The notes beneath the pieces are model-generated. The model was not told the DNA's origin, ran no database searches, and worked only from the letters and a program-made list of their open reading frames with translations. Below, piece by piece: positions 1-5,961 of a DNA stretch of 12,676 bases (position 1 is its first letter; each line of letters opens with the position of its first letter). A program made the translations under genes and the position numbers. Origin of the DNA: an uncultured Clostridia bacterium (GTDB lineage Bacteria > Bacillota > Clostridia > Oscillospirales > Acutalibacteraceae). The stretch covers positions 1 to 12,676 of the forward strand of contig CANQLQ010000024.1 in NCBI GenBank assembly GCA_947624755.1, written 5' to 3'.

Positions 1-51
1 GACGGAATAATTTACCGTCAAGCAGGGCTGCTTGTATTAATCAGTGATTCC
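1..51. repeat. TIR mini-element copy E1 (right part, cut by window edge)
   Basis: This is the right-hand portion of a short dispersed repeat seen two more times in the window (10807-10892 and 11624-11729). It shares the core GGAATAATTTACCGTCAAG with both and ends in the terminal inverted repeat ATTAATCAGTGATTCC at 36-51. The rest of the element lies left of the window. It ends six bases from the stop codon of the FHA gene, so it occupies that gene's immediate 3' flank. The sequence match is direct observation; the reading as a MITE-like element is inference. Confidence 0.6.
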
Positions 52-57
52 TTAATT

Positions 58-1044
58 TCAGCGTCTTGCCCTTGCGGTGTAGTAAAGTCTTTCATCACCG
101 ACTGCAATAACGTCGCCCTCAAAAAGAAGCTGAGGCTGAGTTATTTTTGAGCCGTTAAGATATGTACCGCCTGTCGAATTTGCGTCAACGATTGCCCAAC
201 CGTCCTCATAAAGAACAATGTCGGCATGGTGACGTGAAACGGTCGGGGACAATAGCTTTATATCGTTTGTACGGTTTCTTCCGATTGAAACGTGATTGCC
301 GCAAAGTACAAACACTTCTCCGCTGTCACGGTTGATAATTGAAGGATTCATCGCACCGAAAGTATAATACGAATATTCCCTTGCGGACTTCGGCGTTTGA
401 ACAAAAAACGTATCTCCTGAAGAATAGCCCGAGTGTCTTTTGTCCGATGCGGTCTTTTTAAAATCAAGATTCAGCTTTTCATCATAAAAGCTGTCATAAC
501 CGCTATAAGGAATGTTTGTAGACTTAGCCGAAGCCGACTTATCATCACGTCTGTATGCCGCAGGGTTTTGCCTTTGTACAGGCTGTTTTCCCGACAAAAG
601 TTTTTCCGTTTTCTTTTTGTTTGCCTTCTTTTTGCCGACTCTTATTACGGGGTCATCGGCAACCACAAACCGGTACCTCACAACGCCGAAACTAATAATA
701 TCGCCGTTTTTTATTATTCTTCTCTTTTCAACTTTTTCATCATTGACTTTTATTCCCGATTTTGAAAGCAGGTCATAAATATACCATCCGTCAATTCTTC
801 GGCTGATAACGGCCTGAAAACGTGAAACGGTATCATAGCCGATTACAACATCGCACGAATTACTGCGGCCGACAGAGGTTTCCCACATTCCGAGCGGATA
901 GCTTTCGCCGTCGGCAATATCAACTATATAGCCGTAAATTTTTTCTTTTGGGTGACCGAGGATGAGCGGCAGCATACATTTTATAAGTATAACAAGCGTA
1001 AGCACGGGTAAAAGATAGCGAGAAACTGCAATTACAATGCCCAT
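58..1044 (-). CDS. Membrane-anchored protein with two FHA domains
   Basis: A 328-residue protein. One hydrophobic segment (about residues 7-29) probably anchors it in the membrane, leaving the rest cytoplasmic. FHA domain 1 (about 38-128) has the GR turn (59-60) and SR (74-75) but Gln at 77 where the SRxH motif expects His. FHA domain 2 (about 243-325) is canonical, with G265-R266, S270-R271-H272-H273 and N297. The linker between them (about 132-230) is Lys-rich and then Ser/Tyr-rich, and probably disordered. FHA domains bind phosphothreonine, so the second domain likely docks a Ser/Thr-kinase substrate while the first may have lost phospho-binding. The ATG is well placed behind GGAGG five bases upstream. 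A sigma-A-like promoter lies at 1133-1161. Similar Clostridia proteins often sit beside ftsW/rodA and penicillin-binding protein genes; the next gene downstream is outside the window, so that link is untested. Confidence 0.85.
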   Translation of the reverse strand: MGIVIAVSRYLLPVLTLVILIKCMLPLILGHPKEKIYGYIVDIADGESYPLGMWETSVGRSNSCDVVIGYDTVSRFQAVISRRIDGWYIYDLLSKSGIKVNDEKVEKRRIIKNGDIISFGVVRYRFVVADDPVIRVGKKKANKKKTEKLLSGKQPVQRQNPAAYRRDDKSASAKSTNIPYSGYDSFYDEKLNLDFKKTASDKRHSGYSSGDTFFVQTPKSAREYSYYTFGAMNPSIINRDSGEVFVLCGNHVSIGRNRTNDIKLLSPTVSRHHADIVLYEDGWAIVDANSTGGTYLNGSKITQPQLLFEGDVIAVGDERLYYTARARR

Positions 1045-1073
1045 AACATCCTCCGTTTCCGTAAATTTCTAAG

Positions 1074-1088
1074 GGAATCACTGATTAA
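1074..1088. repeat. Solo terminal inverted repeat upstream of the FHA gene
   Basis: GGAATCACTGATTAA is the exact reverse complement of positions 37-51, the end of element E1. Only the terminal repeat is shared: the sequence after it (from 1089) does not match the inner part of the elements at 10807 or 11624, and no matching right end follows. It may be a relic or solo end. It falls inside the predicted 5' leader of the FHA transcript, so that mRNA would carry 15-nt complementary ends. Confidence 0.5.
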
Positions 1089-1132
1089 ATCACGCTTATA
1101 CTATTAACGAACATAATCAATTAATAAATATA

Positions 1133-1161
1133 ATGATAAGTCAGTCGAGCCGATTTGTCAA
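1133..1161 (-). promoter_or_regulatory. Promoter for the FHA gene
   Basis: On the minus strand, TTGACA (1156-1161) is followed by a 17-base spacer and TATCAT (1133-1138). The -35 box matches the sigma-A consensus fully and the spacing is optimal. It lies just after the terminator of the sugar symporter gene and about 90 bases before the FHA start codon, so the FHA gene is probably its own transcription unit. Confidence 0.7.
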
Positions 1162-1190
1162 TGAAATTTTGCAAAGTAACTTTTTATCGC

Positions 1191-1219
1191 AAAAGGGCAG
1201 ACCGCAAATACGACCTGCC
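1191..1219 (-). terminator. Terminator after the sugar symporter gene
   Basis: Reading the minus strand, GGCAGGTC (1219-1212) pairs with GGTCTGCC (1203-1196) across an 8-base loop. The stem is 8 bp including two G-U pairs and is followed by CTTTT. It begins 16 bases after the symporter stop codon, where a Rho-independent terminator would be expected. Confidence 0.6.
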
Positions 1220-1234
1220 GACTTGTTAATTATA

Positions 1235-2725
1235 TCATGCATCTTGTGCAATTTCTTTTTTCGATGCCTGTTCTCTTTTTTCTTTGAGTTGTCTTTCAAC
1301 TTCAGCTATATGTTCACGGTTATCGTCGAGGAAAAGGATAACTATAAGGTAAAGCAATGAGCCGACAACGGGACCGAGCATAAACTGATGCCAGCGGTAT
1401 TTCATGAAGCGTCCGGTCTGGAAGCCTATCGGATTTTTATTGGCAGGTCTTTTGACGTTGATGTCAAATTTAAGGAATCTCAAAAGATAACCCTGGATAA
1501 GCTTTGAAAGCGCTGCGGTAAGCTTTGAAATAAAGTTCTGCATTGAAAAAGCAATGCCTTCGGTACGTTCACCGGTTTTAAGTTCAACTTCGTCAATCGA
1601 GTCAGCGATAAGCGAACGGTGTGCAATATCTTTCATACTTACCGGTACGTTTATAATTGAGCAGATAAACATTACCGAAATAATAACGCCGACATTAAGG
1701 AAGCGGTCGTTGTTGCCGAGAATGAAAGCAAAAATACGAAGTGAAATTTGAAGAACCTCGGAAATTACAAGAACGCGTTTCATACCGCCGATTTTCTTTG
1801 CAAACTTTGCCGCAAAGAACATACATATTGCGCCCGGAATACCCGGAAGCATACTGTAAACGACCTGCATTGTTCCGCCGGAAATTTCCATTCCAAAGAA
1901 ATTATATGAAATACCCTGAGTTTCAAAGAAATATTCCCACGGCAGAGTAAGCGAAAGTCCGCCCAAAAGTCTTGCAAGGCAAATTATTATAAGGGTCTTG
2001 TTATATCTAAGCGAGACAAGATTGCGAATTATACCGTTTTTCTCTTCCGGCTCATAGCGAACCTTTTCTTTCATGGCGTATGCACTCATTGAAATTATCA
2101 TGCCTAAAAAGCCGAAAACAACACCGCCGATAAAATATGCGCCCTTCTCGGTAGCGATGCCGTTATCAACAAGGATTTGTCTGATTGACGGGAAAAATCC
2201 GGCTATTGTACTGCCTGCGCCCGCACCGATTGACACCCATTGCGAAACACGGGCCCGCTCTTCGGAATGAGGACTTGAAAGCGGTATCATGCCCCACAAA
2301 GCAACGTCCTGCATTGAATACAGTATATCAATTGCAAGATAAACTGTAACGATGAAAATAATGGTTTGGGTCTGCGACATTCCAAAATCAAAGAACAAAA
2401 GCGCCGTAAGTATTCCGATAAACGGCGGAAGATACAGCAGAAATGGTCTGAGTTTTTTACCGGGCTTGAACTTACGGCTGTCTATAAGTGTTCCGATGAT
2501 AGGGTCGTTGATTGCGTCCCACATCATAGTGACGCTCGTAATCCAGCCGGTTTTTTCCGAAGGTATGCCCAAAACGGTGTTGAGGAAAACGAACAGTCTG
2601 TTTGAAACAAAGTTGTAGTTCATGTTCTGTCCGGCAAGACCGACGGAATATCCGAGCAACCGCCTGTTGGCTACCTTGGTGTCGCTTTCTTCTTTTGAAA
2701 GAAAGAATTTGATCGGGTTTTTCAT
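1235..2725 (-). CDS. GPH-family (MFS) sugar:cation symporter
   Basis: A 496-residue polytopic membrane protein of the glycoside-pentoside-hexuronide (MelB-like) branch of the major facilitator superfamily. These proteins import sugars or glycosides with Na+ or H+. Visible family signatures are WDAINDPIIGTLID (about residues 69-82) followed by K/R-rich GKKLRPFLL, corresponding to the loop between helices 2 and 3, and DSIDEVELKTGERTEGIAFS near residues 374-393, matching the conserved GPH cytoplasmic loop. There are about twelve hydrophobic segments and a charged cytoplasmic C-terminus (about 467-496) rich in Glu/Lys. Length is slightly above the usual 450-480. The ATG follows AAGGAG with good spacing. 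No sugar hydrolase or regulator is adjacent, so the substrate cannot be inferred. Downstream is a terminator (1191-1219); upstream is a repeat-rich leader (2746-2832). Confidence 0.88.
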   Translation of the reverse strand: MKNPIKFFLSKEESDTKVANRRLLGYSVGLAGQNMNYNFVSNRLFVFLNTVLGIPSEKTGWITSVTMMWDAINDPIIGTLIDSRKFKPGKKLRPFLLYLPPFIGILTALLFFDFGMSQTQTIIFIVTVYLAIDILYSMQDVALWGMIPLSSPHSEERARVSQWVSIGAGAGSTIAGFFPSIRQILVDNGIATEKGAYFIGGVVFGFLGMIISMSAYAMKEKVRYEPEEKNGIIRNLVSLRYNKTLIIICLARLLGGLSLTLPWEYFFETQGISYNFFGMEISGGTMQVVYSMLPGIPGAICMFFAAKFAKKIGGMKRVLVISEVLQISLRIFAFILGNNDRFLNVGVIISVMFICSIINVPVSMKDIAHRSLIADSIDEVELKTGERTEGIAFSMQNFISKLTAALSKLIQGYLLRFLKFDINVKRPANKNPIGFQTGRFMKYRWHQFMLGPVVGSLLYLIVILFLDDNREHIAEVERQLKEKREQASKKEIAQDA

Positions 2726-2745
2726 TTTCTTCTTCTCCTTTTTTT

Positions 2746-2787
2746 AAAACCTTTTTATAAAAACCTTTTTATAAAAACCTTTTTTAT
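2746..2787. repeat. Three tandem copies of a 14-bp AT-rich repeat
   Basis: AAAAACCTTTTTAT is repeated three times head to tail (2746-2758, 2759-2772, 2773-2787, with one-base length variation at the ends). Each unit is nearly self-complementary (AAAAA/TTTTT around CC). The tract lies in the leader just before the symporter's ribosome binding site. On the minus strand each unit reads AAAAAGG, resembling a weak ribosome binding site. Slippage-prone length variation here could alter expression of the symporter; that is inference. Confidence 0.75.
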
Positions 2788-2789
2788 TA

Positions 2790-2832
2790 TGCAGGGCTTT
2801 GCCCTGCACCCACAAGCTTTTGAAAAAGCTTG
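2790..2832. repeat. Paired-hairpin intergenic element
   Basis: Two adjacent perfect hairpins: TGCAGGGC-TTT-GCCCTGCA (2790-2808) and CAAGCTTTT-GA-AAAAGCTTG (2813-2832), separated by only four bases and followed by ACCAAAAC. From memory, elements combining a GCAGGGC palindrome with an AAGCTTTT palindrome recur in intergenic DNA of gut Clostridia, but this cannot be checked here. It lies between the stop of the Thr-rich membrane protein and the symporter start. On the minus strand it could act as a terminator or attenuator for the upstream gene, although the T-run after it is poor. Confidence 0.65.
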
Positions 2833-2868
2833 ACCAAAACTTTTGTTGTTTTTATTTTTTTATTAACT

Positions 2869-4371
2869 TCAGTTCTCCCCTTGTTTTCCGAATAACGAAG
2901 CTATTCCCTGAAACATATTATTAGTTGTTTTCGGTTGTCCGGCTGAAGTTGTTGTTTTCGGCTTGGTAGAAGCAGGCTTTACTGCCTTTGGTTTAGTTGT
3001 TGAAGGCGCAGTAGTCGCCGGCTTTTTTGTTGTCGGCGAAGCAGTAGTTTCAACTCGGAGCTTTTTTGAAATCGAATAGTCGTTGCCTATTCCCGCCGCA
3101 AGCTCAAACGGATCTTCTTTGTCCGGAGCCCATACACAAAGGTAACAAATCGCCGTTTTTGTTCCCGTCCAGTTCTTGTACGGTCTTACGATATAGAACA
3201 AACCGTCACCCATATAGGCAACACCCTGAACACCGTAAGTAGAATACCAGCCGTAAATATCATTCTTTTTGTCGTGTTCTCCGTCCTGATAAAGCGACAA
3301 AACCCGGCCGCTCTCTTCTTTCGGCTGACCTTTAATAATCTCTTTTCTCGGTGCAACGTCAGCGTCAATTGCAAAAAGACTGTAATTTTCAAAATCAGGC
3401 TTTGAGCCTTCGTAACAGTTGAGAAGCCAAATGTTAAGCTCGTCAAAGTATTCCATTGTTTGTACGCCATAGGACGTGTTCCCTGTATAGACAAAATACT
3501 TGCCATTGTACTTTTCGGGTCCGGACGTGTGGAATTTTGAAGCGGAATATGGCTTCGCATAATTATCCCACCAATCGGTCACATCGTATTGAAGAAGCAC
3601 CTGATAGTTATTGTCGTTTCTGTTGTTGTCGGAATAAATTCCGCACGAGACAGTCAGCATTTCCTTTTTGCTCTTTTTTGAAAAGTCGGGACCGAATGTT
3701 ACGGCGTCAATGCCCGAGCAGCCGTATCGGTGATACATCGTTTTTTCGGTTCCGTCTTGATTTTGAACCTTAAACTGTGCCTTATAATATTTATACGGGT
3801 CTTTAAGATATACTGTTCTGACTACGTTAGACGTCGGCTTCATATCCATTTTTGTTATCTTGTCAACGTCAAAAATCACGGCATAAAAAGCTGTTCTTTT
3901 TTCGGAATAATATCCGCAGTATACTTTTCCGTCCGCTTCGTTATATGTTATGTCTCCGAGATGTCCCGCAATTCCCGAAACGCTTCCTACAAGATTACCC
4001 TCAAAATCGCACTTAATCAGCATTGTTGTGTATGAATAGTAAACGAAGCCTTTTCTCTTGTCAACGGCAAGACCCTGACAATGCTTTACGTCCCAGCTTC
4101 CGCCGGCAAGCGAAAGAGGATAAAGGTCAATTATTGTAATGCTGTCAAGGTCGATAACCGGCTTGGCAGGTATTGTAGTTTCGGTGGTTGTCGGCATCGT
4201 TGTAGTTTGAACCGTTACCGGCTCAGCAGTCGTCTCAGTTACCGTTTCAGAGACAGTCGTCGGTTCTTCTTTCAGAAAATCAACTGTACCCATGGCAACT
4301 GCGGCAGCAGCAGCCAGCACTACAATTATTATTAGAATTATTTTTAGATATTTTTTCATAATATCATTCAC
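2869..4371 (-). CDS. Membrane-anchored surface protein with Thr-rich linkers and probable beta-propeller
   Basis: About 500 residues; I do not recognise a named family. A hydrophobic segment (residues 8-27) just after a short Lys-containing N-terminus should act as a signal anchor. There is no lipobox Cys. A Thr/Glu/Pro-rich stalk follows (about 36-70), then a globular region (about 72-435) rich in Tyr, Gly and Asp, with repeated strand-like stretches such as GLAVDKRKGFVYYSY, GDITYNEADGKVYCGYY and GVAYMGDGLFYIV that suggest a beta-propeller. A second Thr/Lys/Pro linker (about 440-482) and a short hydrophobic tail end the protein. Such linkers resemble those of exported Clostridia surface proteins. 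The start is uncertain: GTG at 4371 lies twelve bases after AAGGGG, while ATG at 4359 in the same frame is the alternative. Function is unknown; ligand or glycan sensing would be a guess. Confidence 0.75.
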   Translation of the reverse strand: MNDIMKKYLKIILIIIVVLAAAAAVAMGTVDFLKEEPTTVSETVTETTAEPVTVQTTTMPTTTETTIPAKPVIDLDSITIIDLYPLSLAGGSWDVKHCQGLAVDKRKGFVYYSYTTMLIKCDFEGNLVGSVSGIAGHLGDITYNEADGKVYCGYYSEKRTAFYAVIFDVDKITKMDMKPTSNVVRTVYLKDPYKYYKAQFKVQNQDGTEKTMYHRYGCSGIDAVTFGPDFSKKSKKEMLTVSCGIYSDNNRNDNNYQVLLQYDVTDWWDNYAKPYSASKFHTSGPEKYNGKYFVYTGNTSYGVQTMEYFDELNIWLLNCYEGSKPDFENYSLFAIDADVAPRKEIIKGQPKEESGRVLSLYQDGEHDKKNDIYGWYSTYGVQGVAYMGDGLFYIVRPYKNWTGTKTAICYLCVWAPDKEDPFELAAGIGNDYSISKKLRVETTASPTTKKPATTAPSTTKPKAVKPASTKPKTTTSAGQPKTTNNMFQGIASLFGKQGEN

Positions 4372-4418
4372 ACCGCAATCAAACCCCTTGCGGATTCCTC
4401 TACAGTATAAAACTTTTC

Positions 4419-4477
4419 AAAAATTCTTTTTTCAAAGCAAACAGCTTTTTTCTGCACACTTTGAAAAGAGAATTTTT
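4419..4477. terminator. Large imperfect inverted repeat, probable terminator
   Basis: AAAAATTCTTTTTTCAAAG (4419-4437) and CTTTGAAAAGAGAATTTTT (4459-4477) are complementary over 19 bases with a single G-U/A-C position, around a 21-base loop. This is one of two hairpins between the stop of pduL and the start of the Thr-rich membrane protein. On the minus strand the structure is followed by GAAAAGTTTTAT, so it may terminate pduL transcription. A TATACT hexamer (minus, 4404-4409) just beyond it could be the -10 box of the next gene, but no -35 at good spacing is visible. Confidence 0.55.
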
Positions 4478-4479
4478 AA

Positions 4480-4509
4480 GGGGGAATAGCAATTTACTCC
4501 CCCGTTTTT
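4480..4509. terminator. GC hairpin with T-run beyond pduL
   Basis: GGGGGA (4480-4485) pairs with TCCCCC (4498-4503) around a 12-base loop. On the plus strand it is followed by GTTTTT; on the minus strand by TTAAAAATT. It lies 37 bases past the pduL stop codon. The T-run is better on the plus strand although no plus-strand gene ends here, so the minus-strand role as the first pduL terminator is inferred from position. Confidence 0.5.
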
Positions 4510-4539
4510 AAGGCATCTCGTCAAGACTGCGCAGGATTA

Positions 4540-5115
4540 TTAAAGGATAATTTCACCCATAAGACCCGGAGTACAGCAAGCTGCATTTGATTCATCGGTG
4601 TCAATATGCATAGCAAGAGCATATGACGGGCTTACACGGCAGACAACATCGCCGAAAATAAGGGAACGGTCGGGAGTTTCAACCTTAACGGAAACGACCT
4701 GTTTGTCTGTAATCGAATATTTTTCAGCGTCCTGCGGTGTCAAATGAATATGACGTTTTGCAATGATAACGCCGTCTTTGAGTTCAACTTCGCCTTTGGG
4801 TCCCACAAGCTTGCAGGGAGCGCTGCCCTCAAGGTCACCCGATTCACGAATCGGAGCTTTTACACCGATTGAACGGGCATCGCTTGCCGAAAGTTCAACC
4901 TGGGTTTCTTTCCTTTCGGGGCCTAGAATTGAAACGGCGGGAAAACTGTTCTTCGGACCGACAACGACAACTCTTTCTTCACAGGCAAACTGTCCGGGCT
5001 GAGAAAGATCTTTTTTTCTTGTAAGTTCATATCCCTCGCCGAAAAGGATATCAAGAACACGGCGGCTGACATGAACGTGACGGGCTGATGTTTCAATTAA
5101 TACTGGTTTGTCCAT
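4540..5115 (-). CDS. pduL: PduL-type phosphate acyltransferase (phosphotransacylase)
   Basis: A 191-residue protein of the PduL family, which interconverts acyl-CoA and acyl-phosphate (propionyl or acetyl) and is unrelated to the Pta fold. Both halves of the duplicated barrel are visible: RHVHVS (H13, H15) near the N-terminus and KRHIHLTPQDAE (H122, H124) in the middle. They are joined by QVELS (E74) and the C-terminal MHIDTDESNAA (H170), the residues the family uses to hold its metal pair. There is no N-terminal extension resembling a microcompartment encapsulation peptide and no Pdu/Eut genes nearby, so this is probably a cytosolic, housekeeping-type enzyme supplying acetyl- or propionyl-phosphate to an acyl kinase encoded elsewhere. 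The ATG follows GGAGG by nine bases, and a good promoter lies at 5147-5175. Confidence 0.92.
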   Translation of the reverse strand: MDKPVLIETSARHVHVSRRVLDILFGEGYELTRKKDLSQPGQFACEERVVVVGPKNSFPAVSILGPERKETQVELSASDARSIGVKAPIRESGDLEGSAPCKLVGPKGEVELKDGVIIAKRHIHLTPQDAEKYSITDKQVVSVKVETPDRSLIFGDVVCRVSPSYALAMHIDTDESNAACCTPGLMGEIIL

Positions 5116-5146
5116 AATTTTATTCCTCCAAATGCTTTTCTGAAAT

Positions 5147-5175
5147 ATTTTACATCAAATTTTTAAATAATTCAA
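5147..5175 (-). promoter_or_regulatory. Promoter for pduL
   Basis: On the minus strand, TTGAAT (5170-5175), a 17-base spacer and TAAAAT (5147-5152) form a good sigma-A-type promoter about 30 bases before the pduL start codon. It points away from the divergent uracil-DNA glycosylase gene. Confidence 0.6.
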
Positions 5176-5213
5176 CAAAGAACAGAAAAAAGAATGTAAA
5201 TTATGAAATTTTA

Positions 5214-5222
5214 TGCTATTAT
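5214..5222 (+). promoter_or_regulatory. Extended -10 promoter candidate for the uracil-DNA glycosylase gene
   Basis: TGCTATTAT (5214-5222) is an extended -10 motif (TGn before the hexamer). The best -35 at 17-base spacing, ATGTAA (5194-5199), is poor, which is tolerable for extended -10 promoters. Position, about 50 bases before the start codon, fits the plus-strand gene. Confidence 0.4.
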
Positions 5223-5275
5223 ATCTTTAGATAAATGATTAATCGGAACTTACATAGACGAAAGGCGTGATCGTT

Positions 5276-5845
5276 TTGGCCGAAACAATTGAAGAACTTG
5301 AAATCAGATGCAGAAGCTGCACAAAATGTCCGTTATCCGAAACGAGAAAAAATCTTGTTTTCGGTGTCGGGAACAAAGACGCAGACATAATGTTCATCGG
5401 TGAAGGACCCGGAGAGCAGGAGGATTTGCAAGGCTATCCCTTTGTCGGGAGAAGCGGTCAACTGCTTGACAAATATCTCGAAATTATCGACCTCGACCGC
5501 AAGAAAAACATATATATTGCAAATATGGTAAAATGCCGTCCGCCCCAAAACCGTGACCCAAAGAGCGAGGAAACAGAAATGTGCATCGGCTGGCTTAGGT
5601 CGCAGTTTAAAATAATAAGACCGAAAATTATAGTCTGTCTCGGCCGTATCGCCGCCCAAAGACTTATTTCACCCGATTTTCGCGTAACAAAGCAACATGG
5701 TGAATTTGTTGAAAAAAACGGTGTGCTTATGATGGGAACCTTTCACCCGTCGGCGCTTTTGAGAAACCCGTCGCAAAAAAGTATCGCGCTTGAAGATTTT
5801 CAAAAATTGAGAACAAAAATAAAAGAACTTGGTATTAGAATATAA
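5276..5845 (+). CDS. Type-4 (Fe-S) uracil-DNA glycosylase
   Basis: A 189-residue family-4 uracil-DNA glycosylase, which removes uracil from DNA to start base-excision repair. Visible motifs are GEGPGEQED (about residues 42-50), the uracil-binding and catalytic region; GYPFVGRSG just after it; and HPSALLRNP (157-165), the conserved His loop. Four cysteines fit the family's 4Fe-4S ligands: C15 and C18 (CTKC), C87 (KCRPP) and C103. The usual annotation start would be GTG at 5267, but the AAAGG at 5261-5265 is only one base before it. AAAGGCGTGATC (5261-5272) nearly matches the full anti-Shine-Dalgarno complement and sits correctly for TTG at 5276, so that start is preferred; the N-terminus then reads MAETIEELE. 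It is the only plus-strand gene, and no polymerase or other repair partner is adjacent. Confidence 0.9.
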   Translation: MAETIEELEIRCRSCTKCPLSETRKNLVFGVGNKDADIMFIGEGPGEQEDLQGYPFVGRSGQLLDKYLEIIDLDRKKNIYIANMVKCRPPQNRDPKSEETEMCIGWLRSQFKIIRPKIIVCLGRIAAQRLISPDFRVTKQHGEFVEKNGVLMMGTFHPSALLRNPSQKSIALEDFQKLRTKIKELGIRI

Positions 5846-5874
5846 AATGAAATAATCGGCGCTTCCCTAAAACT

Positions 5875-5913
5875 AAGATCCGGAGTAGCATCAGCCCTAT
5901 CTCCGGATCTTTT
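5875..5913. terminator. Bidirectional terminator between convergent genes
   Basis: AAGATCCGGAG (5875-5885) and CTCCGGATCTT (5901-5911) form a perfect 11-bp stem around a 15-base loop, with a T-run at 5910-5913 on the plus strand and AGTTTTAGG on the minus strand. It lies 30 bases after the glycosylase stop and about 50 bases beyond the stop of the convergent FN3 gene, so it can serve both. A second smaller dyad (CGTATGG 5919-5925 / CCATACG 5945-5951) lies between it and the FN3 gene stop. Confidence 0.75.
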
Positions 5914-5961
5914 ACTGCCGTATGGACAGTTCAAATTGCCCTCGCCATACGACAGTCTTTT

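Noticed and set aside
52..1073. FHA gene as cargo of a composite transposon
   Set aside because: The inverted ends face the wrong way: the gene lies outside each element's own boundaries, and there is no transposase.
3456..4035. Overlapping plus-strand open frames inside the Thr-rich membrane protein gene
   Set aside because: They have no ribosome binding sites or recognisable domains, and their Cys/Arg/Phe-rich composition is typical of antisense shadow frames.
4540..5115. PduL as part of a bacterial microcompartment locus
   Set aside because: No shell protein, diol dehydratase or ethanolamine genes nearby, and the protein lacks an encapsulation-type N-terminal extension.
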